Shown here: positions 23,148-30,710 of the stretch, one piece after another
Layout of the letters: each line of letters opens with the position of its first letter
Position numbering within the stretch: the stretch's first letter is position 1
Assembly: GCA_963628035.1 (NCBI GenBank)
Contig: CAVGED010000045.1
Coordinates: forward strand, 22,046 to 86,045
Length of the DNA stretch: 64,000 bases
Source of the DNA: 14-2 sp963628035
Lineage (GTDB): Bacteria > Bacillota > Clostridia > Lachnospirales > Lachnospiraceae
Direction: 5' to 3'
Program-made: the position numbers and the translations under genes
The notes under the pieces: model-generated
The model's input: the letters and a program-made list of their open reading frames with translations, nothing else
Database searches by the model: none
What the model was told of the DNA's origin: nothing

Positions 23148-24353
23148 ATGAAAGGAAAGAAGAGAAGCGGCAGATGGGCGATCCTGGTACTTTTGAGTGT
23201 GATGTGTCTGCTGGAATGTAAGATGCAGGCGGCTGCTTCCGGCACGATCGACACGGGGAATGCCGGATCAGCTGACACAGGGAGAACGGAGCCGGGCAAT
23301 TTGGATATCTCCATGCTGGACGAGGTGGACTTCTCGGATATTGATGACTTTCTGGCAGAGAACAGCGTTACCGAGGATTTCAGCTTTAAACAGTTGGTGC
23401 AGCAGCTCATCAGCGGGGAGGATATTGACAAAGGCTGGCTGCTTGGACGGATCAAGGACGTTTTGTTTCGGGAGGTCAGCGAGAGCAGGAGCTACATGGT
23501 ACAGATGGTCCTTCTGGTGGCGGCATTCGCTCTGCTCTATAACTTTGCCAATGTGTTTGAAAATGCGGCAGTGACAGACATCAGCTTCTATATTGTATAC
23601 ATGATTCTGCTGGCGCTTCTGATTAAGTCCTTCCTGGTGATGAGCGGCATTTTAAGTGGGGCGCTGCAGGCGGTGCTGAATTTCATGCAGGCGCTGATGC
23701 CGGCATTTTGCATGAGTATGGTGTTTTCCGGCGGGACAGCCTCGGCCATGGGATTTTATCAGTTGACATTGTTCCTGATCTACATCATCCAGGGGGTGCT
23801 TACTTACGGCCTGGTTCCGGCCATCCACGTCTACATCATCCTGGAGCTTTTAAATCACCTGACCCGTGAGGAGCTGATCTCCAAGATGACGGAGTTGGTG
23901 AAAATAGCAGTGGAATGGACCCTGAAGGCGCTCTTTACCGTGGTGGTAGGCATCAATGTGGTGCAGGGGCTTCTGGCTCCGGTGATCGACAGCTTTAAAA
24001 CCACCATGGCTGCAAAGACGGCTGGCTTGATACCGGGCGTTTCAGCTTCCGTCAGCGCGGTAGCTGAGCTGATGGTGGGAAGTGGGATCATTATCAAGAA
24101 CGGCGTAGGGATCGCCGGAATCCTGGTGCTTCTTTCCCTGTGCGCCGGGCCGCTTATAAAGGTTGGGGTCATGGCACTCATGTATAAGCTGTCGGCTGCG
24201 GTGCTCCAGCCTATCGCGGACAAGCGCCTGGCGGGATGTATCAGTGGTATGGGAGAGGGAGCCGGGCTGATGGTCCGGGTACTGGTATCGGCCAGCGCTA
24301 TGTTTTTTCTGACCGTTGCACTGGTGACGGCCTCCACCACCTGGAATCGGTGA
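23148..24353 (+). CDS. spoIIIAE: Stage III sporulation protein AE
   Basis: 401-residue polytopic membrane protein of the SpoIIIA channel. A signal-like N-terminus (RSGRWAILVLLSVMCLLECKMQAAA) leads to an extracytoplasmic acidic region, then seven or so hydrophobic helices. The block LIPGVSASVSAVAELMVGSG is conserved among SpoIIIAE proteins. GGATCGGAGG precedes the ATG. Confidence 0.96.
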   Translation: MKGKKRSGRWAILVLLSVMCLLECKMQAAASGTIDTGNAGSADTGRTEPGNLDISMLDEVDFSDIDDFLAENSVTEDFSFKQLVQQLISGEDIDKGWLLGRIKDVLFREVSESRSYMVQMVLLVAAFALLYNFANVFENAAVTDISFYIVYMILLALLIKSFLVMSGILSGALQAVLNFMQALMPAFCMSMVFSGGTASAMGFYQLTLFLIYIIQGVLTYGLVPAIHVYIILELLNHLTREELISKMTELVKIAVEWTLKALFTVVVGINVVQGLLAPVIDSFKTTMAAKTAGLIPGVSASVSAVAELMVGSGIIIKNGVGIAGILVLLSLCAGPLIKVGVMALMYKLSAAVLQPIADKRLAGCISGMGEGAGLMVRVLVSASAMFFLTVALVTASTTWNR

Positions 24354-24366
24354 GAAGGGAGCAAAA

Positions 24367-24924
24367 TTGAACATCTTATATGGATGGGTGAAAAATATCG
24401 TGGCCTTTTACATACTTATGACGGCAGTGCTCCATCTGCTTCCCAAGAGCAGCTATCAGAAGTACGTCCGCTTCTTCGGAGGTCTTCTGCTGGTGGTACT
24501 GCTTCTGACTCCGATCCTTCAGTTGTTTAAAAAGCAGGATACACTGCTTGATCATGTCTCTTACGAGTCCTTCCGGCAGCAGATGGATACCATACAGTTG
24601 GACACCCAGGGGCTGGAGCAGCATCAGAGGGAGCTCTATCAGAAGGAATACGGGAAAGCCATCGGCGGCGATATCACACTGATGGCTGAGGAAGAGGGGC
24701 TGACTGTGCAGAAGATCCAGGTGGAACTGACGGAGGATTATGAAATTGCGACTGTTACTATGCATGTGAGCCTGACAGGCCAGCAGGATGGAATCTTTAT
24801 TGAGAAGATTACGCTTAAGGACAACAGCCGGGAATATCCGGCGGTGTTAAAGTTCAAGGAGAAGCTGATGGATTTCTACAAGATTGGGGAGAGCCAGATA
24901 CAGATCACGGTGAAGGAGGAGTGA
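24367..24924 (+). CDS. spoIIIAF: Stage III sporulation protein AF
   Basis: 185 residues: two N-terminal transmembrane helices (VKNIVAFYILMTAVLHLL, FFGGLLLVVLLLTPILQLF) and an extracytoplasmic ring-forming domain. The likely start is TTG 24367, eight or so bases after GAAGGGAG; no ATG lies in a sensible place. It lies 13 bases after spoIIIAE. Confidence 0.94.
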   Translation: MNILYGWVKNIVAFYILMTAVLHLLPKSSYQKYVRFFGGLLLVVLLLTPILQLFKKQDTLLDHVSYESFRQQMDTIQLDTQGLEQHQRELYQKEYGKAIGGDITLMAEEEGLTVQKIQVELTEDYEIATVTMHVSLTGQQDGIFIEKITLKDNSREYPAVLKFKEKLMDFYKIGESQIQITVKEE

Positions 24925-24925
24925 G

Positions 24926-25513
24926 ATGAAGCCGAAATGGAATATTAGCCTGGACAGTCTGAAGAAGATAAACAAAACCTATCTGATCATCGCGGCACTT
25001 GTTGGAATCCTGCTCCTGGTGATCGTCATCCCGGTGGACGGCGGGAAAGCGGAGACACCGAAGACGACTAAGACGGGGGAAAACACAGCTACCTTGGAGC
25101 AGATGAGCAGCGACGATGCCTATCGGAAGAGCCTGGAACGGCAGTTAAAGCTTACACTGGGCGCTATGGATGGCGTTGGGGAGGTGGAGGTCATGATCAC
25201 CCTTAAGGACAGGGGAGAAGCGGTGGTGGAGAAGGATCTGACCAGGAATGAGGAGCAGACCAAAGAGGAGGATCAGGCAGGCGCGAAACGGGAGAACAGC
25301 GTAACAAGCTCGAAGCAGGAGACCGTATATGCGAAGGACGGCTCCTCCGACAGTACGCCCTTTGTCGCGAAGTCCATCAATCCCAAGGTGGAAGGCGTTC
25401 TGGTGGTGGCCAAGGGGGCGGACAGTCCTGTGGTGGTGAAAAATATTTCCGATGCTGTTTTAGCATTATTCCCGGTGCAGGCACATAAAATAAAAGTAGT
25501 TAAAATGAATTAG
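24926..25513 (+). CDS. spoIIIAG: Stage III sporulation protein AG
   Basis: 195 residues with one N-terminal transmembrane helix (TYLIIAALVGILLLVIVIP). An extracytoplasmic YscJ/FliF-like ring-building domain follows (GVGEVEVMITLKDRG... VEGVLVVAKGADSPVV). SpoIIIAG forms the large ring of the mother-cell side of the channel. The ATG lies two bases after the spoIIIAF stop, with AAGGAGGAG inside the preceding gene. Confidence 0.96.
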   Translation: MKPKWNISLDSLKKINKTYLIIAALVGILLLVIVIPVDGGKAETPKTTKTGENTATLEQMSSDDAYRKSLERQLKLTLGAMDGVGEVEVMITLKDRGEAVVEKDLTRNEEQTKEEDQAGAKRENSVTSSKQETVYAKDGSSDSTPFVAKSINPKVEGVLVVAKGADSPVVVKNISDAVLALFPVQAHKIKVVKMN

Positions 25514-25532
25514 GTGACAGGAGGATCTCGCC

Positions 25533-26228
25533 TTGAAGAAAATTTTTCGAAAGAATCAGGTTATCATTACAGCCTTGGCATTGATGATTGCGGTAGCAGG
25601 CTATTTACAATATACCGGAAAGCTCAATGACAAAGACGCAGCCAAGGAGGCCGGTACAGGCTCGTCCGAGGATACATATGATGTTACCGATGAGAATCTG
25701 TTTAACGCGAACGATATTTTCACCGATACGGAGGACAACAGCGCGGCTGCTTCCACAGATGGTACGGCAGGTGGCGGTGAAGCGGCGCAGACGGATCCCG
25801 CTCAGACGGGAACAGATCCCATCGATAATCCGGGGGAAGCGGTGCTCACCAGCTCCAACGTGGAGAATCTTAACTTTGCTGCCGAAGTGAAGCTGAACCG
25901 GGAGCAGATCCGCTCGAAGAATAAGGACTCTCTGCTGGAGATTATCGACAACACCGGATTGACAGACACCCAGAAGCAGGATGCAGTGAATGCGATGATC
26001 AGGCTGACGGATGTGGCTGAGCGGGAAGCCGCTGCAGAGATGCTCCTGGAAGCCAAGGGCTTCACCAATGTGGTAGTGAGCATCACTGATGACAAGGCGG
26101 ATGTGGTGTTGAACATGGGGGATGTTACGGACGCCAAGCGTGCCCAGGTGGAGGATATCGTGAAGCGTAAGACGAACATCGCGGGGGAGAATATCGTGAT
26201 CACGCCGATCCAGGTGAAGGAGAAGTAG
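25533..26228 (+). CDS. spoIIIAH: Stage III sporulation protein AH
   Basis: 231 residues, the partner of SpoIIQ across the intermembrane space. TTG start at 25533 after AGGAGG. One N-terminal helix (VIITALALMIAVAGYLQYTG), a low-complexity acidic linker rich in Thr/Ala/Asp (about residues 30-100), then the YscJ-like domain ending IVKRKTNIAGENIVITPI. The linker length varies among species. Confidence 0.95.
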   Translation: MKKIFRKNQVIITALALMIAVAGYLQYTGKLNDKDAAKEAGTGSSEDTYDVTDENLFNANDIFTDTEDNSAAASTDGTAGGGEAAQTDPAQTGTDPIDNPGEAVLTSSNVENLNFAAEVKLNREQIRSKNKDSLLEIIDNTGLTDTQKQDAVNAMIRLTDVAEREAAAEMLLEAKGFTNVVVSITDDKADVVLNMGDVTDAKRAQVEDIVKRKTNIAGENIVITPIQVKEK

Positions 26229-26240
26229 GAGAGGCAAGGG

Positions 26241-26281
26241 AAAACAGACTTTAAGGCATATTACCTTACGGTCTGTTTTTT
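26241..26281 (+). terminator. Terminator of the spoIIIA operon
   Basis: AAAACAGAC (26241-26249) pairs with GTCTGTTTT (26271-26279). TAAGG and CCTTA extend the stem inward, and a T-run follows. Confidence 0.85.
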
Positions 26282-26285
26282 ATTA

Positions 26286-26455
26286 TTATTTTTAGTGCAA
26301 ACCATCAAAAAACTATTCGCAGTGACAATGTACAGTGTAGGCTTTCATTACCGCTGCCGTCTCTCACAGCCCGCATTTCGAGGCCTTTGACAACTTGCGG
26401 TTGTCGAAAAAGCAATCGCTGATTGCTTGACGGTATATTGCGTAGGGGGTATTCT
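26286..26455. other. Gene-free spacer with two adjacent hairpins
   Basis: No gene is visible. GACAAC-TTGCG-GTTGTC (26389-26405) and AAGCAATC-GCT-GATTGCTT (26410-26428) are perfect hairpins. On the minus strand the second is followed by TTTTTC, so it could be a weak terminator reading leftward out of the IS-like element. Confidence 0.4.
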
Positions 26456-26745
26456 TAATTGAACCTCTCATCACTAAAGTGACAAGATTCTTGCGAACAG
26501 AATCCTAACAGATCCTTATTTAGCAAGCTAACCCCGTAGTTCCTACGGTTTTCACGAAGAATGACGGTTCATTCTTACCTTGGATATTTTACGCACAGAA
26601 GGAGCTTTGTTTTCGCATTCAATTTCTCTGTGCAACCCTATATATCCAGTTGTCAATGTACTATCATTGTATAGATTGTATCATATTCTAAAAAAATTTG
26701 CAATTCATCTCATGACTTAAGTCACGAGTGTTCTTGCTTAATTTA
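26456..26745 (-). mobile_element. tnpB-less IS200/IS605-type element (both ends, no transposase)
   Basis: Read on the minus strand, the left end carries the palindrome CTCGTGACTTAAGTCATGAG (26709-26728). The right end carries CCGTAG-GAA-CTACGG (26534-26548), then GGGTTAGCTTGC and a terminal hairpin CTTGTCACT-TT-AGTGATGAG (26467-26486) followed by AGGTTCAA. That order matches the right ends/guide-RNA scaffolds I know from IS200/IS605-family TnpB elements. No tnpA or tnpB frame remains; the element is only about 290 bp. The bases just outside the right end (about 26440-26456) would be the guide. Family assignment is from remembered patterns. Confidence 0.6.
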
Positions 26746-26747
26746 TA

Positions 26748-27257
26748 AAAAATGGAATATACGGAGCTATGTTTGTTGCCGCTGCGCTTGCTACGGCCTC
26801 GGTAACGGACAATATGGAGGATATTATACTGTCCGGTCTTGCTGAGGTGCCGCATACATCACGGTTTTACGAGGATGTTATAAGTGTGGTTGACGGGTAT
26901 AAAAACGGTGTTTCACAGAAAGAATGCTTTAAGACTATCCACGAAAAATACGATGAACACACCGGCTACGGCTGGTGCCACACGGATCCAAACGCAATGA
27001 TAGTTGTCGCTTCTCTTTTATACGGCGAGGGGGACTACGGAAAATCGATATGCATGGCGGTTGAAACCGGATTTGATACCGATTGCAACGGCGCAACCGT
27101 TGGCTCGATTTTAGGAATGGCAAATGGAATCGGAAGCATTCCGGAGTATTGGCAGAAACCTATAGGCAACAAGCTTCAGACATCGATTTTCGGAGTCGGA
27201 ACCGTAAGTATATCGGAAAGAGCCGAAAAAACAATGGCGCAAATCGGAAGGATGTAG
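26748..27257 (+). pseudogene. ADP-ribosylglycohydrolase family protein, N-terminally truncated
   Basis: About 170 codons of the C-terminal half remain, starting NGIYGAMFVAAALA immediately beside the left end of the IS200/IS605-type element. The family motifs are present: HTDPNAMIVVASLLYG and the metal-binding block ETGFDTDCNGATVGSILG near the C-terminus. The first in-frame ATG (26769) has no ribosome-binding site. The N-terminal catalytic half, which supplies other Mg ligands, is missing, so the protein is very probably inactive. The upstream half is not found on the other side of the element. Confidence 0.8.
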
Positions 27258-27395
27258 TTTATAAAATCTATCTTCATGACCAGGAAGAAACTGCAGCGGG
27301 GAAAGAGCTTTTGAGGTGGGGGAGCGGAGTGAATCATTAAGGTAATCATTACCATACAGTCTGTTTTTTGTATAAAATAAAAGTCAATCGTATGC

Positions 27396-27424
27396 TTGCG
27401 TCCGGCCTGGGTCTGTGGTATTAT
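27396..27424 (+). promoter_or_regulatory. SigA-type promoter of argH
   Basis: TTGCGT (27396-27401), 17-base spacer, TATTAT (27419-27424), 38 bases before the argH ATG. Confidence 0.6.
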
Positions 27425-27462
27425 TTTAACAGAAGTAAGAAATAAGAAAGCGAGAATACGAT

Positions 27463-28839
27463 ATGGCACAATTATGGGGCGGACGCTTCACCAAGGAGAC
27501 CGACAAGCTGGTCTATAATTTTAACGCGTCCATTTCCTTTGATCAGAAATTTTATAAGCAGGATATTGCCGGAAGCAAAGCGCATGTGCGCATGCTGGCG
27601 AAGCAGGGAATCCTTACGGAAGAGGAGGCGCAGGATATTGTTAAGGCGCTTGGGGAGATCCAGCAGGAAGTAGAGAGCGGGCAGCTTGTCATCACCGATG
27701 AATATGAGGATATCCACAGCTTCGTGGAGGCGAATCTTATCAAGCGTCTGGGAGACACAGGGAAGAAGCTGCATACCGGAAGGAGCCGTAACGATCAGGT
27801 AGCGCTTGATATGAAGCTGTATACCAGACAGGAGGTGCTGGATACGGACGAGCTGCTGAAGGCGCTGCTGGCAGTGCTCTTACGGATCATGGAGGAGAAC
27901 ATCGATACCATCATGCCGGGCTTTACCCATCTGCAGAAGGCACAGCCCATCACCTTGGCGCATCATATGGGAGCATATTTTGAGATGTTTAAGCGGGATC
28001 GGCAGCGTCTTCATGACATCTATGCCAGAATGAACTACTGTCCCCTTGGCTCCGGGGCGCTGGCTGGGACTACATATCCGCTGGACCGGGAATATACGGC
28101 AGAGCTTCTGGACTTTTACGGACCAACCTTAAACAGCATGGATTCCGTGGCTGACCGGGATTATCTCATCGAGTTTCTGGCGGCGTTGTCCACGATTATG
28201 ATGCACTTAAGCCGTTTCAGCGAGGAGATCATCATCTGGAACAGTAACGAATACCAGTTTGTGGAACTGGACGATGCCTACAGCACCGGAAGCAGTATCA
28301 TGCCCCAGAAGAAGAACCCGGATATCGCGGAGCTGGTACGGGGCAAGACGGGACGGGTCTACGGCGCGCTGATGTCGCTTCTTACTACCATGAAGGGGCT
28401 TCCGCTGGCTTACAACAAGGATATGCAGGAGGATAAGGAGCTGACCTTTGATGCCATCGACACGGTGAAGGGCTGCCTGGCGCTTTTTACCGGGATGCTG
28501 GATACGATGAAGTTTCAGAAGGAGCGCATGCGAAGGAGTGCCAACAACGGCTTCACCAACGCAACTGATGCGGCGGATTATCTGGTGAATCATGGAGTGC
28601 CTTTCCGGGATGCCCATGGCATCGTGGGGCAGATCGTGCTCTACTGCATCGAGAAGGGCATTGCCATCGATGACATGTCCTTAGAGGAGCTGAAAGCGAT
28701 CAGCCCGGTATTTGAAGAGGATATTTATGAGGCCATTTCCATGGAAGCCTGTGTCAGCAAGCGACTGACCATCGGCGCGCCCGGCAGGGAGGCTATGGAG
28801 CGGGTGATAGCGATCCAACGGGAATATTTGACGAAATGA
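27463..28839 (+). CDS. argH: Argininosuccinate lyase
   Basis: Splits argininosuccinate to arginine and fumarate, the last step of arginine synthesis. 458 residues, the usual length. Fumarase/aspartase superfamily motifs: LWGGRFTKETD at the N-terminus, HTGRSRNDQV, TIMPGFTHLQKAQPITLAHH (catalytic His), and the mobile signature loop GSSIMPQKKNP at residues 276-286. No other arg genes lie nearby; argG must be elsewhere. Confidence 0.98.
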   Translation: MAQLWGGRFTKETDKLVYNFNASISFDQKFYKQDIAGSKAHVRMLAKQGILTEEEAQDIVKALGEIQQEVESGQLVITDEYEDIHSFVEANLIKRLGDTGKKLHTGRSRNDQVALDMKLYTRQEVLDTDELLKALLAVLLRIMEENIDTIMPGFTHLQKAQPITLAHHMGAYFEMFKRDRQRLHDIYARMNYCPLGSGALAGTTYPLDREYTAELLDFYGPTLNSMDSVADRDYLIEFLAALSTIMMHLSRFSEEIIIWNSNEYQFVELDDAYSTGSSIMPQKKNPDIAELVRGKTGRVYGALMSLLTTMKGLPLAYNKDMQEDKELTFDAIDTVKGCLALFTGMLDTMKFQKERMRRSANNGFTNATDAADYLVNHGVPFRDAHGIVGQIVLYCIEKGIAIDDMSLEELKAISPVFEEDIYEAISMEACVSKRLTIGAPGREAMERVIAIQREYLTK

Positions 28840-28860
28840 TATTCCATATATAAAAAGTGC

Positions 28861-28889
28861 TTGCATTTTTTGCTCAGAAGTATTACTAT
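28861..28889 (+). promoter_or_regulatory. Possible SigA promoter of asd
   Basis: TTGCAT (28861-28866), 17-base spacer, TACTAT (28884-28889). Between it and the gene lies a small hairpin TGTCCG-N7-CGGACA. Confidence 0.45.
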
Positions 28890-29004
28890 ATCTACCGCAA
28901 ATACATTTGTCCGCGACAAACGGACACGAAGACATATCCGGTATTGTTTGCGGCAAGCGGACATAAAATAACGGATAAGAGAATTCAAGAGGAGATCAGA
29001 GAAG

Positions 29005-30090
29005 ATGAGTCAGAAATTAAGAGTTGGAATTTTAGGCGGAACAGGAATGGTAGGACAGCGTTTTATCGCGCTGCTGGAGCAGCATCCGTGGTTTGAGGTG
29101 ACGACCATTGCGGCAAGCCCCCGTTCTGCAGGCAAGACATATGAGGAAGCTGTCGGAGACCGTTGGAAGATGGATACGCCCATGCCGGAGGCTGTTAAGA
29201 AGCTGGTGGTTATGAATGTCAATGAGGTGGAGGCGGTTGCTTCACAGGTGGACTTCGTATTCAGTGCCGTGGATATGTCCAAGGAGGAGATCAAGGCCAT
29301 CGAGGAGGCTTATGCGAAGACAGAGACTCCGGTGGTTTCCAATAACAGTGCGCATCGGTGGACACCGGATGTTCCCATGGTGGTGCCGGAGATCAACCCG
29401 GAGCATATGAAGGTCATTGAGTTTCAGAGGAAGCGGCTGGGTACCACCCGCGGCTTTGTGGCGGTGAAGCCCAACTGCTCCATCCAGAGCTACGCACCTG
29501 TGCTGACGGCATGGATGGAGTTCGAACCGTATGAGGTAGTTGCGACCACCTATCAGGCAATTTCCGGTGCAGGAAGGACCTTCAAGGACTGGCCGGAGAT
29601 GGAAGGAAACATCATTCCCTTCATCAGCGGAGAGGAAGAGAAGAGCGAGAAGGAGCCGCTGCGTCTCTGGGGCGAGATCAAGGATGGCGTGATCGTGCCG
29701 GCAGAGAGCCCTGTCATCACCTGTCAGTGCATCCGCGTACCGGTGCTGAACGGCCATACTGCCGCTGTATTTGTGAAGTTCAGAAAGAAGCCCACCAAGG
29801 AGCAGCTTATCGAGAAGCTGGTGAACTTTAAGGGACTGCCTCAGGAGCTTATGCTTCCCAGCGCTCCCAAGCAGTTCATCCAGTATCTCTACGAGGATAA
29901 CCGTCCTCAGGTTACGGCGGATGTGAATTATGAGAACGGCATGGGTATCTCCATCGGGCGTCTTCGTGAGGATACCGTGTATGATTACAAGTTTGTGGGT
30001 CTGTCTCACAATACTGTGCGTGGTGCCGCCGGCGGAGCAGTGCTGTGCGCGGAACTCTTAAAGGCGCAGGGATACATAGCTGCGAAGTAG
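29005..30090 (+). CDS. asd: Aspartate-semialdehyde dehydrogenase (yeast/archaeal type)
   Basis: Reduces aspartyl phosphate to aspartate semialdehyde for lysine, threonine and methionine synthesis. 361 residues. NADP-binding GGTGMVGQRF is at residues 10-19, the catalytic Cys158 lies in KPNCSIQS, and the active-site His region is TCQCIRVPVLNGHT. The KPNCSIQ form is that of the archaeal/fungal subfamily common in Clostridia, distinct from the Escherichia coli type. thrC, a downstream user of the product, lies 13 kb away. Confidence 0.97.
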   Translation: MSQKLRVGILGGTGMVGQRFIALLEQHPWFEVTTIAASPRSAGKTYEEAVGDRWKMDTPMPEAVKKLVVMNVNEVEAVASQVDFVFSAVDMSKEEIKAIEEAYAKTETPVVSNNSAHRWTPDVPMVVPEINPEHMKVIEFQRKRLGTTRGFVAVKPNCSIQSYAPVLTAWMEFEPYEVVATTYQAISGAGRTFKDWPEMEGNIIPFISGEEEKSEKEPLRLWGEIKDGVIVPAESPVITCQCIRVPVLNGHTAAVFVKFRKKPTKEQLIEKLVNFKGLPQELMLPSAPKQFIQYLYEDNRPQVTADVNYENGMGISIGRLREDTVYDYKFVGLSHNTVRGAAGGAVLCAELLKAQGYIAAK

Positions 30091-30159
30091 AAAGACGCAG
30101 TCAGGTTTCCCATAAAGGCATAGTCGGGAGACAATTTATGCATTAATAAGGAGAACAGC

Positions 30160-30633
30160 ATGCTGAATCAGGATACCATCACATTGACCATAGGAAAACA
30201 GAAGAACATTGCGCTGATCGCTCACGACAGCAAGAAGGCGGAGATGATCGCATGGTGCGATGAGCATCAGGACATTTTAAAGCAGCACTTTTTATGCGGA
30301 ACCGGAACTACTGCCCGGATGATCACGGAGAAGACAGGTCTTCCTGTGAAGGGCTACAACAGCGGCCCGTTAGGCGGGGACCAGCAGATCGGCGCCAAGA
30401 TCGTGGAGGGCGTTGTGGACTTTGTGGTGTTTTTCTCTGATCCGCTGACTGCACAGCCTCATGATCCGGATGTGAAGGCGTTGCTGCGTATCGCGCAGGT
30501 CTATGATATTCCCATCGCCAATAACCGGGCCACAGCGGACTTTATGATCACGTCGAAGTTTATGACGGAGGAATACGACCATACGGTCATCAATTTCAGT
30601 AAAAATATCAGAGACCGTGCAAATACACTGTAG
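30160..30633 (+). CDS. mgsA: Methylglyoxal synthase
   Basis: Converts dihydroxyacetone phosphate to methylglyoxal and phosphate, a bypass of lower glycolysis. 157 residues. Phosphate-binding CGTGTTA is at 46-52; catalytic Asp74 lies in GPLGGDQQIGA; VFFSDPLTAQPHDPD and the IPIANNRATAD block complete the family pattern. AAGGAGAAC precedes the ATG. Confidence 0.97.
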   Translation: MLNQDTITLTIGKQKNIALIAHDSKKAEMIAWCDEHQDILKQHFLCGTGTTARMITEKTGLPVKGYNSGPLGGDQQIGAKIVEGVVDFVVFFSDPLTAQPHDPDVKALLRIAQVYDIPIANNRATADFMITSKFMTEEYDHTVINFSKNIRDRANTL

Positions 30634-30710
30634 GCGGTGAATGATGTCAAAGGAATGTCAGATATCGGCAGGAACTATTGCTGAAAGAAACGGATTGTAA
30701 GGGGGAAGGA

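Noticed and set aside
27340..27380. Second copy of the spoIIIAH terminator (ATTACC...GTCTGTTTTTT)
   Set aside because: Similar to 26261-26281 in one arm only; the pairing arm is not preserved, so duplication is uncertain.
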